From Arbacia lixula (Eukaryota; Echinodermata; Echinoidea; Arbacioida; Arbaciidae): 64,000 nucleotides of DNA. A program made the translations under genes and the position numbers. The notes under the pieces are model-generated. The model was not told the DNA's origin and ran no database searches. It saw only the letters and a list, made by a program, of their open reading frames with translations. Positions within the stretch are counted from its first letter, which is position 1. Each line of letters opens with the position of its first letter. Of the stretch, positions 1 to 11,399 are shown piece after piece. The stretch spans positions 15,212,040-15,276,039 of the forward strand of contig OZ022579.1 in assembly GCA_963669155.1 (NCBI GenBank), written 5' to 3'.

Positions 1-684
1 ATTATTGGGTGTTAACCATTTCACTGCCAAACATTTACAGTCCCATGTCTATTCCAACACAATTTATTATCAATGGGACTGAGAGGGTCAAGGTAAATTA
101 GGAGCTGTTCACTAACGTAATATCTAGCTTTCTCAAGATATCCTCCAAGAGTCAGCATGGGAATGAACTGGAAACGGCTTACCTCTTTGATATTCATTAT
201 CTTGTTCCAAGATTAGCGTTGCCCTTTTGACTTTAAAGAAAAGATTTTCTTCTGAGGCCGAACAGAACACACCATCTGAACACCATTTGAATATTCAAAG
301 ACAGTAACGGTTGTAAAATGTATTTACCACGTACAGCTCACATATCTTTTATTTTCATTCAAAATTAGTATTTATGAGCTCTAAACTTTTTTTTTTATCA
401 TACCCTTCTCATAAATTATATCCATGTAAGTCTAATATGGGGTAAAAGCATACATACATACAATATTATCAGTTAGTTGATCATGCTTGCTATCTTCTAC
501 ACCTATAAGCGGGTTTACTTCGGTCAAAGATAGCATCCACATGGTTTTACCGAATGTCATACTTTTAAGTGTATCACGATTTAAATTGATCACCCATGTA
601 TAATAGCAACACAGACAGCAAAAACCGTTCATACAGAGATGGCGCGGTATATTGGGCGATCTCTCAGAAACTCAGCTGTGGTCG
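1..684. other. PERCC1-like 3' flank
   Basis: No coding region is visible here. On the minus strand an AATAAA hexamer lies at about 348-353, roughly 330 bases past the PERCC1-like stop codon, and is a plausible poly(A) signal. The rest is AT-rich sequence without a recognisable element. Confidence 0.4.
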
Positions 685-1713
685 TCATCCATGAACGGGA
701 GCAACTCTGGGTAAGTCGTGGTCGTCATCCGCCTCCATATTTGCCATCAGGTCGCTGAAATCTGGAGTCTCATTATGGTTACCAGGGGCAACACCGGCAG
801 CACAGTGACTAGCTACCGCGACGCTGCTCATCACGTTGTTGTAACGCTGATCGAGATTTCCTTGGCAAGACGACGACGAGGATGACAACAAAGACGAGGG
901 TTCGGTAAAGAAACTCTTCGGCAGACAGCGCTTTCTCCAGGGGAGGACGGCCGAATTCCCGCCATAAGTCGTGGCGCGTAAATTCTCTGCGGACGACTCC
1001 CACGGACACGCGTCGTTGGTTGGGTAGTCAAAGGTTTGCAGCGCACGGCTGTTGAACAGAAATATCCTCTCCGCGTACTGGAAGAGTTCTTCCAGGGGTC
1101 CAAGCCCGGTACCGTCTATGGACTTCGGAGAGATGGTTGATGGCGATTCTCGGTTGGTGTCGCCATCTCCATAGCGAATGATCCGGCTCGGTTCAGCAAC
1201 CTCGTGACTTGGTTCGGCCGAGTCGCCGTGCTGAGCGACTCGCAATAAGTCTGCATAATATAGTTCTCGCCCGGACAATTGTACCTTCTTGTTACAGGCC
1301 GCTATCATTTCGGGCTCGTCCAAAATCCGCTTCTTGCCAAAAAACTTCTGTATATCGGTGTTCACCATCTCGGCAAAATCCAATAACTGATCAACGGCGC
1401 TCGGCTCCCTCTCAAGCGAGTCGTCATCGCTCATTCGGTCATCTTCGTAATCGTCCGATGTTAGGTTCGACTCGTCGTCGCTGTCGTCTGCGTAGAAGTC
1501 GTCCTGGACGTACTGAATGTGTGGGGTTTGGAGGTGCGTGCTTTGGAAATGCGGACTGTGGACTCGATGTTGATGATGGTGGTGGTGCAGCTGAACGCTA
1601 GACGTATGCGTGATGTGGGAATTGTGGAAGTTGGGAGCGTGCATGGAGTAGTCCATATAGTTCTGCATCGTATGCGGGTAGGCAGGAGGCATTGGGTAAT
1701 TCATCATCGCCAT
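685..1713 (-). CDS. PERCC1: PERCC1-like protein (342 aa, single exon)
   Basis: One uninterrupted reading frame on the minus strand, ATG at 1713 and TGA at 685-687, in a GC-rich island within AT-rich DNA. Residues 1-70 are rich in His, Tyr, Met and Pro, with a His run at 43-47. Residues 71-98 are strongly acidic. Three hydrophobic or aromatic blocks then follow: LLDFAEMVNTDIQKFFGKK (110-128), GRELYYADLLRVAQ (148-161) and LGPLEELFQYAERIF (204-218). A Ser run at 276-282 and a C-terminal PDFSDLMANME block (317-327) complete it. From memory of the family, vertebrate PERCC1 has the same order: an FAEL..DIQ.YFGRK block, a YYADL block and a LGPL.ELF.YG block. PERCC1 is needed for enteroendocrine function in mammals; its biochemical role is unknown. 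No signal peptide, membrane segment or enzyme motif is seen. The CCDC154-like neighbour supports the call. The coding frame is near certain; the family name is probable. Confidence 0.75.
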   Translation of the reverse strand: MAMMNYPMPPAYPHTMQNYMDYSMHAPNFHNSHITHTSSVQLHHHHHQHRVHSPHFQSTHLQTPHIQYVQDDFYADDSDDESNLTSDDYEDDRMSDDDSLEREPSAVDQLLDFAEMVNTDIQKFFGKKRILDEPEMIAACNKKVQLSGRELYYADLLRVAQHGDSAEPSHEVAEPSRIIRYGDGDTNRESPSTISPKSIDGTGLGPLEELFQYAERIFLFNSRALQTFDYPTNDACPWESSAENLRATTYGGNSAVLPWRKRCLPKSFFTEPSSLLSSSSSSCQGNLDQRYNNVMSSVAVASHCAAGVAPGNHNETPDFSDLMANMEADDDHDLPRVAPVHG

Positions 1714-2060
1714 CTTTAAACGACGATTAGTTTCAATGCGCGGTCAATAAAATGCTAGTCGAATCGCTTTTAGCCAGGTGCCAGGTAAATTGCTGCTCTA
1801 TGGGATTTGTGTGTATTGCGTGTGAAATGTGGAACACATGGTACACAAAGAGGTAATTGCAAAAAGCAATTCCAGAGATCGTTTCTTTTTGAAGAACAGC
1901 GACGTCACAGTTCAACAGTACCATATATATTGAAATGATGATTCTCAAACTAAAGAAAGAAGTTTTTCGTTCTAGTTTTTCTTTTTTTTTCGTTCGGTAT
2001 AATAAACTGAAAGCGACAGGATGGGGTTCGTCTCCATTGATCAAAGCGTCATGTTTTATT
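1714..2060 (-). promoter_or_regulatory. Possible PERCC1-like promoter region
   Basis: Immediately upstream of the PERCC1-like ATG. It holds a TATA-like TATATAT stretch (about 1923-1930, minus strand) and a TGACGTC cAMP-response-like site (1902-1908). The spacing could place a start near 1890, but both motifs occur often by chance in AT-rich DNA. Confidence 0.25.
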
Positions 2061-2316
2061 TTAAATAGAAACAAGAAAGCTCAATATCTGGCCACATATT
2101 CATGATTAATCATACCGAAGGGGATGTCGAAGAATAAACCTTAACTACCACCAAAAAACGTCCTCCGATATACAGTCCTTGAACTTGATTGTTGCTTGGT
2201 TCTTAGTTATTTGATATTTTTAATGACAGACGTCGCCGCGTCCATACACGATCAACCGGAACTGATGTAACAAAATTCAATACTTTAATCTTCATCACCA
2301 CAAGCAAGCTGAAATA

Positions 2317-2389
2317 TTACTTCCTCTTGCGCGATCCGCGAAATGATGAGGCGTTGCTAAGCAAAGGAGAATAGTCATCGTCTGCAAAA
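2317..2389 (-). CDS. Possible terminal exon of an unidentified minus-strand gene
   Basis: On the minus strand a pyrimidine-containing acceptor (…GTTTTGCAG) is followed by an open frame reading DDDYSPLLSNASSFRGSRKRK with a TAA stop at 2317-2319. The acidic start, Ser-rich middle and basic tail look like a protein C-terminus, and local GC is raised. A minus-strand AATAAA lies near 2053-2058. I do not recognise the family. Incoming phase would be 1. The short length makes this tentative. Confidence 0.35.
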
Positions 2390-2532
2390 CTGTGGGCGGT
2401 GTTATGAAGGTAAAGTAAAGTATTCTTTGATAGCTAAGTGTGTAGGAACCGCTGCGTCTAGCGTTCATCAGACATCTGTATGCTGTTGGAAAGCGACAAC
2501 ATGTCGATCTATTTCTGCACTTTTTAGTTCCT

Positions 2533-2583
2533 CCAACCCGAAGCGTCGTGTGTGGGCGCCACCGTCATTCCCATGGGTGGAGT
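2533..2583 (-). CDS. Possible penultimate exon of the same unidentified gene
   Basis: A strong minus-strand acceptor (pyrimidine-rich, ending TCATCGTTGCAG) ends at 2584. Read in phase 0 the next bases give TPPMGMTVAPTHDAS. A weak donor (GG|GTTGGA) would end this exon in the phase needed by the exon at 2317-2389. A second open frame (THGNDGGAHTRRFGLEELK) also starts here, so neither frame nor donor is certain; the lower coordinate is a best guess. Confidence 0.3.
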
Positions 2584-2639
2584 CTGCAACGATGAAAGAT
2601 AAACAGATGTTTAGACAGAATTAAAAATAAAACATGTTT

Positions 2640-3102
2640 TGCTTTGCTTTGCTTTGGTAAAAAGTTAATCACATTTTTATTTTTCTCATGTTCCCCGTTT
2701 GGGGGTAAACTCGATACATAAAGTATATCCTGTAAATAAATAATGATGATTGATATCACAAGCATGCCATTAATTCATAGTAATGATACCTAAAATATTT
2801 TGTTTATCATTTTCATACAATATTTCTAAGCGCATTAGGGAAGGAGAGAAAGGAAGAGAAATAAAGAAGTAATACACATAAATCCATTCGAACTGCCATG
2901 TATTTGGCACTTAAAGTGTTGAAGCCTCATGTGTATTCAGTTTACGCCACTTCCAACGCAAACTCCAAATACCAAATGAAATTCGTTTGCGGGTCAAAAA
3001 ATAAAGTTAAGTGAAATATGAGTCAATAGAAGGAAATCACATTTATTCAAGTACCGAACATGACTTTTAAGTAGGCTACCTGCAGACCACCATTTGAATT
3101 TA
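2640..3102. other. AT-rich spacer
   Basis: Nothing recognisable was found. A short TTTGC tandem repeat lies at 2637-2655. Confidence 0.4.
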
Positions 3103-3703
3103 CTTAAAGGTGATACTTATAGGAAATAAAATCAAATAAATGTAGTTTATTTTTATAATTGAATGAGTTATTAAAGCAATTTATCCAGCTAACATGCCAT
3201 GAAAGTGTTCAGTTTTGTGTTTTATGAAAATCAAATTTCACTTAATTGACTCTCTCCTGACCTACGAAATCGCCTAAGGGAAAGTGGCTTTGTGTATACG
3301 ACACAGCAGATATATGCTTCACGCAGCTATAGAGACTAACTGCAATCTACACACAAATGTTCACAATGACCATTGTGCATCACACCTGCTAATCCACTGG
3401 CAACTGCCATCACAGTTTCATTAATAATGCATGATGCTTCTGGCGGAAAAGAAGCTGCGGATTGGCATGTGTGATGCACAATAACGCTTCTCCCCCCTTT
3501 CTTACGTCAAACCTAAAGGCCGCTTCGGATGACAGTAGGGCAAATTTCTCCCAGACAATTAGGTGATGGTTTTCACCCTAATTTCGCTTTTTCGGAAGTG
3601 ATATATTGTTTGAATGTCATCCAAGCTCATTGTATGGCTTATAAGCTTTCTGTTGATGAATATCTTCATATTTAGGGATTTTCTATGAATATCACCTTTA
3701 AGA
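3103..3703. mobile_element. Fold-back element with CTTAAAGGTGATA ends
   Basis: The left end near 3103 (CTTAAAGGTGATA) is matched in inverted form at the right end near 3703 (TATCACCTTTAAG). It has no coding capacity, so it looks like a non-autonomous DNA element of about 600 bp. It carries a second nested palindromic element at about 3372-3483. Confidence 0.5.
3372..3483. mobile_element. Nested MITE with ATTGTGCATCACAC ends
   Basis: A 112-bp segment bounded by ATTGTGCATCACAC and the inverted TGTGTGATGCACAATA. The same core (CCACTGGCAACTGCCATCA … AATGCATGATGCTTCTGGC) recurs at 55611-55722 inside another fold-back, which shows a dispersed family. Confidence 0.55.
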
Positions 3704-3784
3704 CTTAAATGTTTTAACTTTTACATCACAATGCGTTTTCATGCATTATTCCAACAATATGTTTCATTGTTGTTCAAACAATAT

Positions 3785-4000
3785 TACATCTCTCTCTCTC
3801 TGTCAAGTGCCATATCTTGTGACGTTGGCGACCATGAAATGCCAGGCTTTCCTTCCCATTGCCAGTCTAAGAAGCTCAATCTTGTTCAACCTAGTCCACG
3901 TTCCAATGCTCTGCAAAAAAATGTTACTCTTTGGCGCCCTCGATCTCTCGTTCCAGTGAGAAACAAACACTCCAAAATTCCCTTTCTCACACAGTGACCT
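3785..4000 (-). mobile_element. LINE reverse-transcriptase C-terminal remnant
   Basis: On the minus strand one frame reads LTGTRDRGRQRVTFF; after a frameshift the next reads KIELLRLAMGRKAWHFMVAN, followed by a stop and a GA-rich tail. This is the typical C-terminal end of endonuclease/reverse-transcriptase LINEs (a basic RGRQR segment, then W.xMVA..). It is a short, frameshifted 3' fragment with no activity. A related fragment lies at 10022-10150. Confidence 0.6.
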
Positions 4001-4154
4001 AAAAAGTCCAGCTGCTGTTTCCTAACTGTAATTAGTAAAATGCATTGTCTTGTTTTACTAAAAACAGTTAGAAAACAGCAGTTGGACTTACATACAACTC
4101 TAAAAAGTCTGCGAACGTGATACACTGTCTTACTTTGCGATAGTTAGCGACAAA

Positions 4155-4213
4155 CGTGTATTTGTGTATGTGTGTGTGTGTGTGCGTGTGTATTTTTCGG
4201 GGGGGGGGGGGGT
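4155..4213. repeat. (TG)n followed by a poly-G run
   Basis: An interrupted TG microsatellite is followed by a 14-15 base G run at about 4199-4213. Confidence 0.9.
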
Positions 4214-7200
4214 TAAATATGCATCCTTACAGGTATCACATGCATTATTATTCGAATGGGTGAGATAGTTCATTGAACGTACATTGAATAAATCAACATA
4301 ATACATTAAGAAAGCACAAGAATATATTTTGAGATGAAAATAAAAAGCATAAATATGATTGTTGCAGATAAGGATGGGGCCTATAGCCTTAGGCTTTGTA
4401 ATGTTATTCAAGCCACACAAGCAAATGGTTCATAACCAACATTTGGTAAATTACCCATTCTCTAGTTCTTCTTGCACCAAAAAGAAAGAAAAATAAGAAC
4501 AAGAACAATATTTCATCCCGAACCATCTTAATTCCAGTACGTTCTGCCGCAGTGTTTGCCCAGCACTCGAGGGTGATCGGGCACACGCGGTCAGCCCACG
4601 GGAAGCTGAGGGGCTGGTGTGCCTGCGGCCACTCGATAAAACACGTCTGCTTACCGCTGACAGCTCGCACGACAAGATAAACGCATTTACCGCGTGTTTT
4701 GCCCCTTGAAGGGACTGAGAGGCAGTCAAGCGGTCGTAATTTTGGGCGAGAAGGGAAAAATGAAGGATTGCTTTCAAAACTGATATGGAGTAATTTATGG
4801 ATTTCCTTTTATATCAGCCGCGAAATATTTCACACCTAGAATCGATGGGAATGATACATTATTTTCATCGTCAAAATTGAAGGCAGGCGACATCCATTAT
4901 CAAGTTATGTATTTACACGCAAGCCCATTTAATTGAAAACCAAGCGAAAGCATATTTTTCCTCGAAATACAAAAAAAAAAAAGATGTACTGGCAATCGTC
5001 TGACAATATTTTCTTTTGGATGTTATGGTATTCATGATAAGCTGTGTGTTACATACATTAGTTGTAAATGGTTATCTCCAGTTCCAACTCAGTGCTAAGT
5101 GTGTTTAAATGTCGACATACAATCGTTATCAAACAAAATATATTTCCAAAATCTACAGTCTACGAAATCTCATAATCTGATATTAGTAAAAGAGAGAAGT
5201 GACCAAAGTTATGTTGGTATTGCAGTCAATGACAAAAGAACAACAACCTGGAAACAAATCCTGAGAAACATTTACCATTTTAAAAATGATGTTTACAGGC
5301 ATCTTCTTTCACATCTCCGTACCTGATCGACATGCATTTATCATAAGACCACCGGATACCAAGGAGAAGACAGAGCGTGAACTGTAATCGGTCCCCACGC
5401 CACTTGTCCGTCTGTTGTCGCAATAACTGAAAGTATTAATAGCATCAACAGCTCCTACATCCCTGTCTCAACGAGTCGCCCACTTAACGCGTCCTCCATC
5501 CTCTTAATTCCACCCCTTTCCTCTCCACCCCGACCCCTCCTCCTCTACTCACGGGCCCGGCAGGCCGAGACGACTGTCACCAGCGGGTTAATACGATGAT
5601 TTATTAATCTATCAACACCGATAATTCGCTTCCTTTCCTTCTTTTATTCGTTTCCATCTCTTCCTCTAAAATGCATAACCCGCCTTCCATTAATTGCCTT
5701 AAATCTGTCCTTTCGATCAAAGTGCGAACGCTTTGAGAAGCAGGGCGAACATATCGCAGAAGCTCTTCACTCTTCTTCTTCTTCTTCTTATTCTTCGAGG
5801 TGTGCATTGTAAAAAACTCCTGTTGAAAGGTTCACCATGTACGCACATCTGAAGATGCATTCATGATACTGTTTACGAACTTATCTTACATTTCATCATA
5901 CGAATGGTATCCGACAGTTAGCAGCAGTACTGTATTCAGTTTCCACTGGTTTTCCATCATGTCAATATTTATTAAATCATTCCATGACTTAAAACACACT
6001 TGCATCACTTTACAGAAATGTGTGGTTCTCTCAATTATAGTTTTTTTTTTTTTTTTTTTTTAGTTTTGGTTAAATAATTATAGACCAGTCAGATATCCAG
6101 GTTTTAGACTGAATAAATGCCTGCAATTGATTGTAAATTTAAAGTTGTCATGTGAAATAAAAGTAATAATTTACATCAGTTTCCCCGTTTTTTTTTCCTT
6201 CGTGTCTTTAAAACAGATTTGTCAAACGCACCTTTATTCATTCAAAAACATACAAAAGTACATAAGATAGCACCAAAGTGTGTTATTTTTTTTTTAAATC
6301 GCTACTCATGTATTCATACGTACCTCTTTACATGAGGCAATATTGTAATTTAACTTTCAAAATAGGGGGCTACGGAATTAATGTTATCTTACATGAATAT
6401 CGGTTACACTTGATTGATATTTTAGCTGACGCCAAAGCGTGCCTGAAATATGCATTGCCCGTGCATATATCACTGCATATATCGGATTCTATAACCAACA
6501 TGACCAAATTACAAGAACTACTCCTAATACATCAGCCTGTACTATTTTTAGTACTATTGCTACTTCTACAATATTACTAAATCGTCTAGCCGTACTATCA
6601 TGTCAAGAATCATATATTTTTTATTTCGTTTGTAAACCCTTTCAACCTTTGAACCTTGCATATTGTAACTCGACTATACAGAGTCGGTTGAAAGTGGATT
6701 CCATAAACCATTTTGTGTGTGGGTGGCGGCAACTTTATGGGTAACCGAGCAGAGCCGTATTTCTTTCCTGACATCCAGCAAACAAAATTAATGACACTAT
6801 TTTCTACAGCGGACAGACGAGACTGGCTTCATAATTAATGCTCTTGAAATAAATGATCAACTCTTCTCGCTACCGTGGTTTTGATAACAATATTACAGCA
6901 TGGAGCTGTCGAGTATATTTCCTTGATTGATTCAATAACTTTACACTTGGTGTCTGGCAATAGTAGGAGCTACATCATTAATGTATTTTCACCTGTTCCT
7001 TTACCTGTTTACAGAAAACGGATAAGAATCCATGTTTTTACCATCTGTACGAGCGAACACGATACCAAAGGCAAGCTTAACACCGTTCTTGTTTTGTTCT
7101 ATTACGCAATTTTATAATTTCTTACTCATACACAGCTCTGCTAACAATCTGCTGACATGTTAATAGGGAAAGTAAAACGACTCAATACATATCAGACCAA

Positions 7201-8132
7201 ATAAGTTGAACACTGGTGTAGCAGATATTGAATATATATATTTCGATTTAGATACTGAATTTTGATATAGATCCTGAACTTAGATACTTCTTTAAGAAGA
7301 ACTTATTTCATTAACACCTAAACAGAGCTCGAACTATGAGAGAGCTCAGGTGAACCATGTAGGGGTTGGGATGGGAATGCCATGCAGTAGACCTTAATTC
7401 CCCAAAACATACACCCCCTCCAAAAAAAAACAAACAAAAAAAACCCAGTTCATTTTGCACCCATAATATAAAAACAAAAACACGTTACTTAAAGATTTGG
7501 TTCACATGGTTTAATCAAGGATGTGTTAGGAAGGAGAAACAACTCGAGCATAGTCATGATAGTATATTCAAACATCTGTATGGATACTAAAGCGTACTCA
7601 TGAATGTCTAAAGCATTCCATAATCACTACAATGCTTTGATGTCCCATGCTCAGCTGCTGTCAACTTGGAAATAAATATCCCTATTTTGTCTCTCGAAGC
7701 TGTGTTTTTTATTTCACTTTTTTTTTCAATTTCCGAGAAAGTTAAGGGCAACGCCACAAAAGATCTTGTACTCGGTTTTCTTCTAAATAAGTATTGAATG
7801 ATGCACAAACGGAGATATAAAATGCTATTCTTACTTACTTAGTTTAACTGAGAAATGGAAAAGGGTGAATGTGAGAATTTTTGAGCTAGTCTCTTAAAAT
7901 TGTTATACTTATACAAAAAATGAAAGAGAGGACACGCGTGGTAAAAATATAATAAGTTTTGTAACAAACACAATAAGTTTAGGTCTGTTAGTGTATTCAT
8001 ACGTGTACAATAATATTTGAGCAATTCCAAAAACATTGTTTTTCTGTACCCAACAAAATTAACAAGAAAACAAGGAAAAGGGACTGCGGAACAGGGCATG
8101 CTAAAACACATAAGAGCATAAATTTACTATTA
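4214..8132. other. AT-rich region without a firm gene
   Basis: No exon set could be established. A somewhat GC-richer stretch at 4530-4730 has open minus-strand frames with a possible donor near 4664, but no acceptor, start or homology that I can name. There is a 20-base T run at about 6041-6061 and AT-rich low-complexity sequence elsewhere. Confidence 0.4.
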
Positions 8133-8610
8133 AAAGGATAAGTCATCCTGAAAATAGGTTGGTTTCAATAAAAGCAGAAACATAAAAGAAATTTATATGG
8201 TTTGGCAAAAATTGGTTAAAAGATAAAAAAAAATATGATTGTTTTACGTTTTAATTTTGTGACCTCACATGCTCTGTTGTGTGCTACTTTTTCCATAAAT
8301 GTTTTTTTTCCTTCTGTTCTTTGATGAAGGAATACATTCTTTTAATAGCGATATGTGTGTAAAAACATGTGTATAATGCTATATCAAAATCACAGGTGAA
8401 ATTATAATTATCCTTTTGAGAAAATTAACATTTTCCAAAAAAATGTACGTAACATTATGGGAGAGAACGTGACGTCACAAAATCAAAATTTTCAAATCAA
8501 ATAAATTTCTTTTCCTTTGACGATTTTCGTCAAACCTTCACTAATATGTTTCTTTCATGTGTTTCCTTTTATTGAAACCAAAATAATTTCAGGGTGAACT
8601 ATTTCTTTAA
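8133..8610. mobile_element. Dispersed fold-back element, family also at 28040-28530
   Basis: The ends read AAAGGATAAGTCATCCTGAAA (left) and the inverted TTTCAGGGTGAACTATTTCTTT (right). Inner segments such as CAAACCTTCACTAATATGTT are shared with 28040-28530. Both copies contain a GTGACGTCACAAA word. It has no coding capacity and looks like a non-autonomous DNA transposon. Confidence 0.55.
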
Positions 8611-9151
8611 CATAAGCTGTTCTACAGTCCACTCACATGTTTTATCTTCAAGGAAGAAAAATCCTATCAAACCAAGAATGACAAATTTACAATCGGTCAG
8701 ATTGCAAGGCCTACTTATTTTAATGAAATTATGACGCGAAAGCTGCAAAATAAGTGTAAAAGCAAAGCTGTTTTGTGGGAAAAAATGATATTTGCAACCA
8801 CATTTTATTCTTCGTGATAGGGGAATATATTTCCATCAAAAAACATACAGCAGTGTGTGGTATTTCAAATGTTTACATCCTGAAAAGGCATATTTCAGAC
8901 TAATTCAGGAAAAGTAGTAGATCTCTATCAAATGGGTGTTAGTGTTTTTAGCGACGTTCAACTTTCGGCCTACTGAGATACAAGACAGTAACATAATTGA
9001 CACAATAATCACTCCTTACAATCTCCTAGGTCACCATGACACCTCTAAAGAATGAACTTGACGAGTTGACACGTCAATAAAGAGTCACACGTGCCCATGT
9101 TTGTTTCCGAAATAATCGTTGAACAAAATGGTAAACAAATGGGCTACATAC

Positions 9152-9245
9152 CTGAACTCGAATACCTAGCCAGGCGGCTGGCTACCCCGTCCCCCGCCAC
9201 GCGCTGCCGCTCGTTGTCCGGGCGCCCGACTCGGCTCACAGTGAT
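9152..9245 (-). other. Possible non-coding first exon
   Basis: A short CpG-rich, GC-rich island in AT-rich DNA. On the minus strand it ends in a near-consensus donor, CAG|GTATGT (donor at 9146-9151), and has no ATG, which fits a 5' UTR exon with an associated promoter. It could start the unidentified gene ending at 2317, but I could not find the exons between. The upper boundary is approximate. Confidence 0.35.
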
Positions 9246-9629
9246 TTGATGATTCAGGCTCCGAGCTGCAGAATTTCATTAAATTCTGGCCGAACAAGTT
9301 ATATCAGTCAGTTGCAGTTAAACAGAGCTACATGAATGGTGGAAGAAATTTTCAGATTAATATTTTGTCATCTTTATTGATATACAGAGTAAACACTTGG
9401 GCAAGAAATTGTTGTCGATATCGGCCGGCCGCAGTTATTGGAGTGAGTGCATTGTTCAGTGTTTGTGACAGCTTTCGACTGGTTGGACTCTACTGCAGAC
9501 GACACAACCAATACAGCTATCGATAGCGCGGTGATGTGGCGCCGTATAGTACTTTCTTCATGCACGTTCGAACAGATGAAACTGCAGTGTTGAATAAGGG
9601 AGTATGAGGCCAAAACCATTGGTCCAGAC

Positions 9630-9745
9630 TGTGTGTGCGTGTATGCGTGTGTGGTGTGTGTAGTTGTGCATGTGTATATGTGTGGTGTATGGGTGTTTGT
9701 GTAGGTGAATATGAGGATGTGGATGTATGTTTGTGCGAAACTTCA
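9630..9745. repeat. Degenerate (TG)n-rich tract
   Basis: A degenerate TG/TATG microsatellite. Open frames across it are low-complexity artefacts. Confidence 0.8.
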
Positions 9746-10021
9746 TGAGATGACTTTTCATAAGCATTTATCACTTGGCGGTGAACATATTTATTGTTAT
9801 CTACATAACGTATGACTTGCATTGTTATCAGCTTTGGTTGATTAATCTTAATCCGGTTTTCGTTGAATATCACTCGCTATTTCAGGCAGCGATCCTTGTA
9901 TGAGTTCTGAGTTATTATTTTTTTTAGTTAATTGCACATTTTAGGTTGACTTAATTATGAAATAACAACTTTGAACCTAAGTGAACTCTATTCCAGGGAT
10001 TTTTGTAATTTTTGTTAGGCA

Positions 10022-10150
10022 CATCGAGATTCGTTCTCTCTCTAAGCGGCGTATCCGGAGACGTAGGCGATCATGGTGTGCCACAAATCTCCGTTTCTAG
10101 CTTTCCGGGTCAGGTCCACCTCCTGCTGAACTGTATCTCTCTCTGCAATC
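10022..10150 (-). mobile_element. LINE reverse-transcriptase C-terminal remnant
   Basis: The minus strand reads VQQEVDLTRKARNGDLWH followed by TMIAYVSGYAA and a stop, then an AGAGAGA tail. It is the same kind of W.xMIA.V C-terminus as at 3785-4000 and probably the same LINE family, 5'-truncated. Confidence 0.55.
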
Positions 10151-10399
10151 CATGCATTCAGACTGGTCATCCCTTTCTCTACCCCCCCCCTCTCTCTCTA
10201 TCTTTCCTGTCATTGCTAGATTTTCCAAACCGTCCTTTCTTGTATAATTATTATGTCCTAAAAACACATTTTACTGGTTTAATTGGCTTTCTCTTGACTC
10301 AATTAAGCTCTTCGTCGGTTGCTTTGTACGTGCAAGCAATCCCCATTTTGTCTGAGGAATCACATTTCGCACTCTTTATGATTGATATCATGGTTTGAG

Positions 10400-11030
10400 T
10401 TTGTCGCGTTAAGGAAAATTTAACAAAGAATGTTTACACGAATGCTGAAAGTCTGATAAGTTTGATTTCCAAAAAAACTATAAACCAAGGTAACCGCTAA
10501 TTCGGTAATCAAATTCACCGCGTGAGTAGAAGGCAAGTGTAGGACATACCTAACTGTCATTACGTAATGAAGCTAGACAAAGAAAGTTTGCCTTGTCAAT
10601 CAAGCTCAATAGGGTCATGTAGCTTTAATGCGAATGAGTTTTAACATGTTTAACAGTAAACCGTTAGGTCAATAGATTCAAATCCTCATCCATATATGAT
10701 GCATATGCAACCCATATTATCCAGACATTAGCCCTACGTTTGTGTTTTAATATTATATAAATGAATACTTTATACATGATTTTGTATATTACTCGTACAT
10801 ATTTGTTTGATCAATATTCACATGTGCATTTCACCTAAGCCAAAAGCATAAGAAAGTATACATTTGTTTACGATTATAATTTTTTTTTTCACTATGATGA
10901 TTTCGATTAGTCAAGTTTCATTCACTCATTCATTCATGTGGGATAATCTATTTTGTCCCGAATAAAGTTGGGTAAACCAGTTTAAATCCGTTTTTAAAAC
11001 TCTTTCCACGACCGCTGCTCAAACCGTGTA
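10400..11030. other. AT-rich spacer
   Basis: No gene or clear element seen. Confidence 0.4.
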
Positions 11031-11034
11031 CATG

Positions 11035-11106
11035 TGTATGTTTGTGTGTCGTAATGGTTGGAATGTATGGAATGTGGGTGAGGATGTACAGTATGTATGC
11101 ACGTGT

Positions 11107-11162
<56 letters not shown>

Positions 11163-11375
11163 AATTATGTGTATGAGATTATGAGCATTTTGTGCATGAG
11201 TTTGTGTATGCATTTAATTGTATTTGTGTATGAGCTAATGTTTGTGTAATGTTTAATGTTTGTGTACCATTATGATTATTATTATAATTATTATTTTGTA
11301 TGTATGTACGTATGTGTGTAGGTGTGTGTGTGTGTATGTGTATGTGTGTGTGTCTGTGAGTGGTTATGCGTGTGC
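11035..11375. repeat. (TG)n and (AG)n microsatellite cluster
   Basis: A TG run at 11102-11144 passes into AG at 11144-11160. A second degenerate TG/TATG run follows at 11300-11375. Confidence 0.9.
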
Positions 11376-11399
11376 GTTAGTGGTGGAAGTGGTTTCCTG

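Noticed and set aside
1209..1719. + strand frames of 130 and 66 aa
   Set aside because: They are antisense shadows of the PERCC1-like gene.
4404..4777. Minus-strand frames with a possible donor near 4664
   Set aside because: GC is slightly raised and one frame looks protein-like, but there is no acceptor, start or family match.
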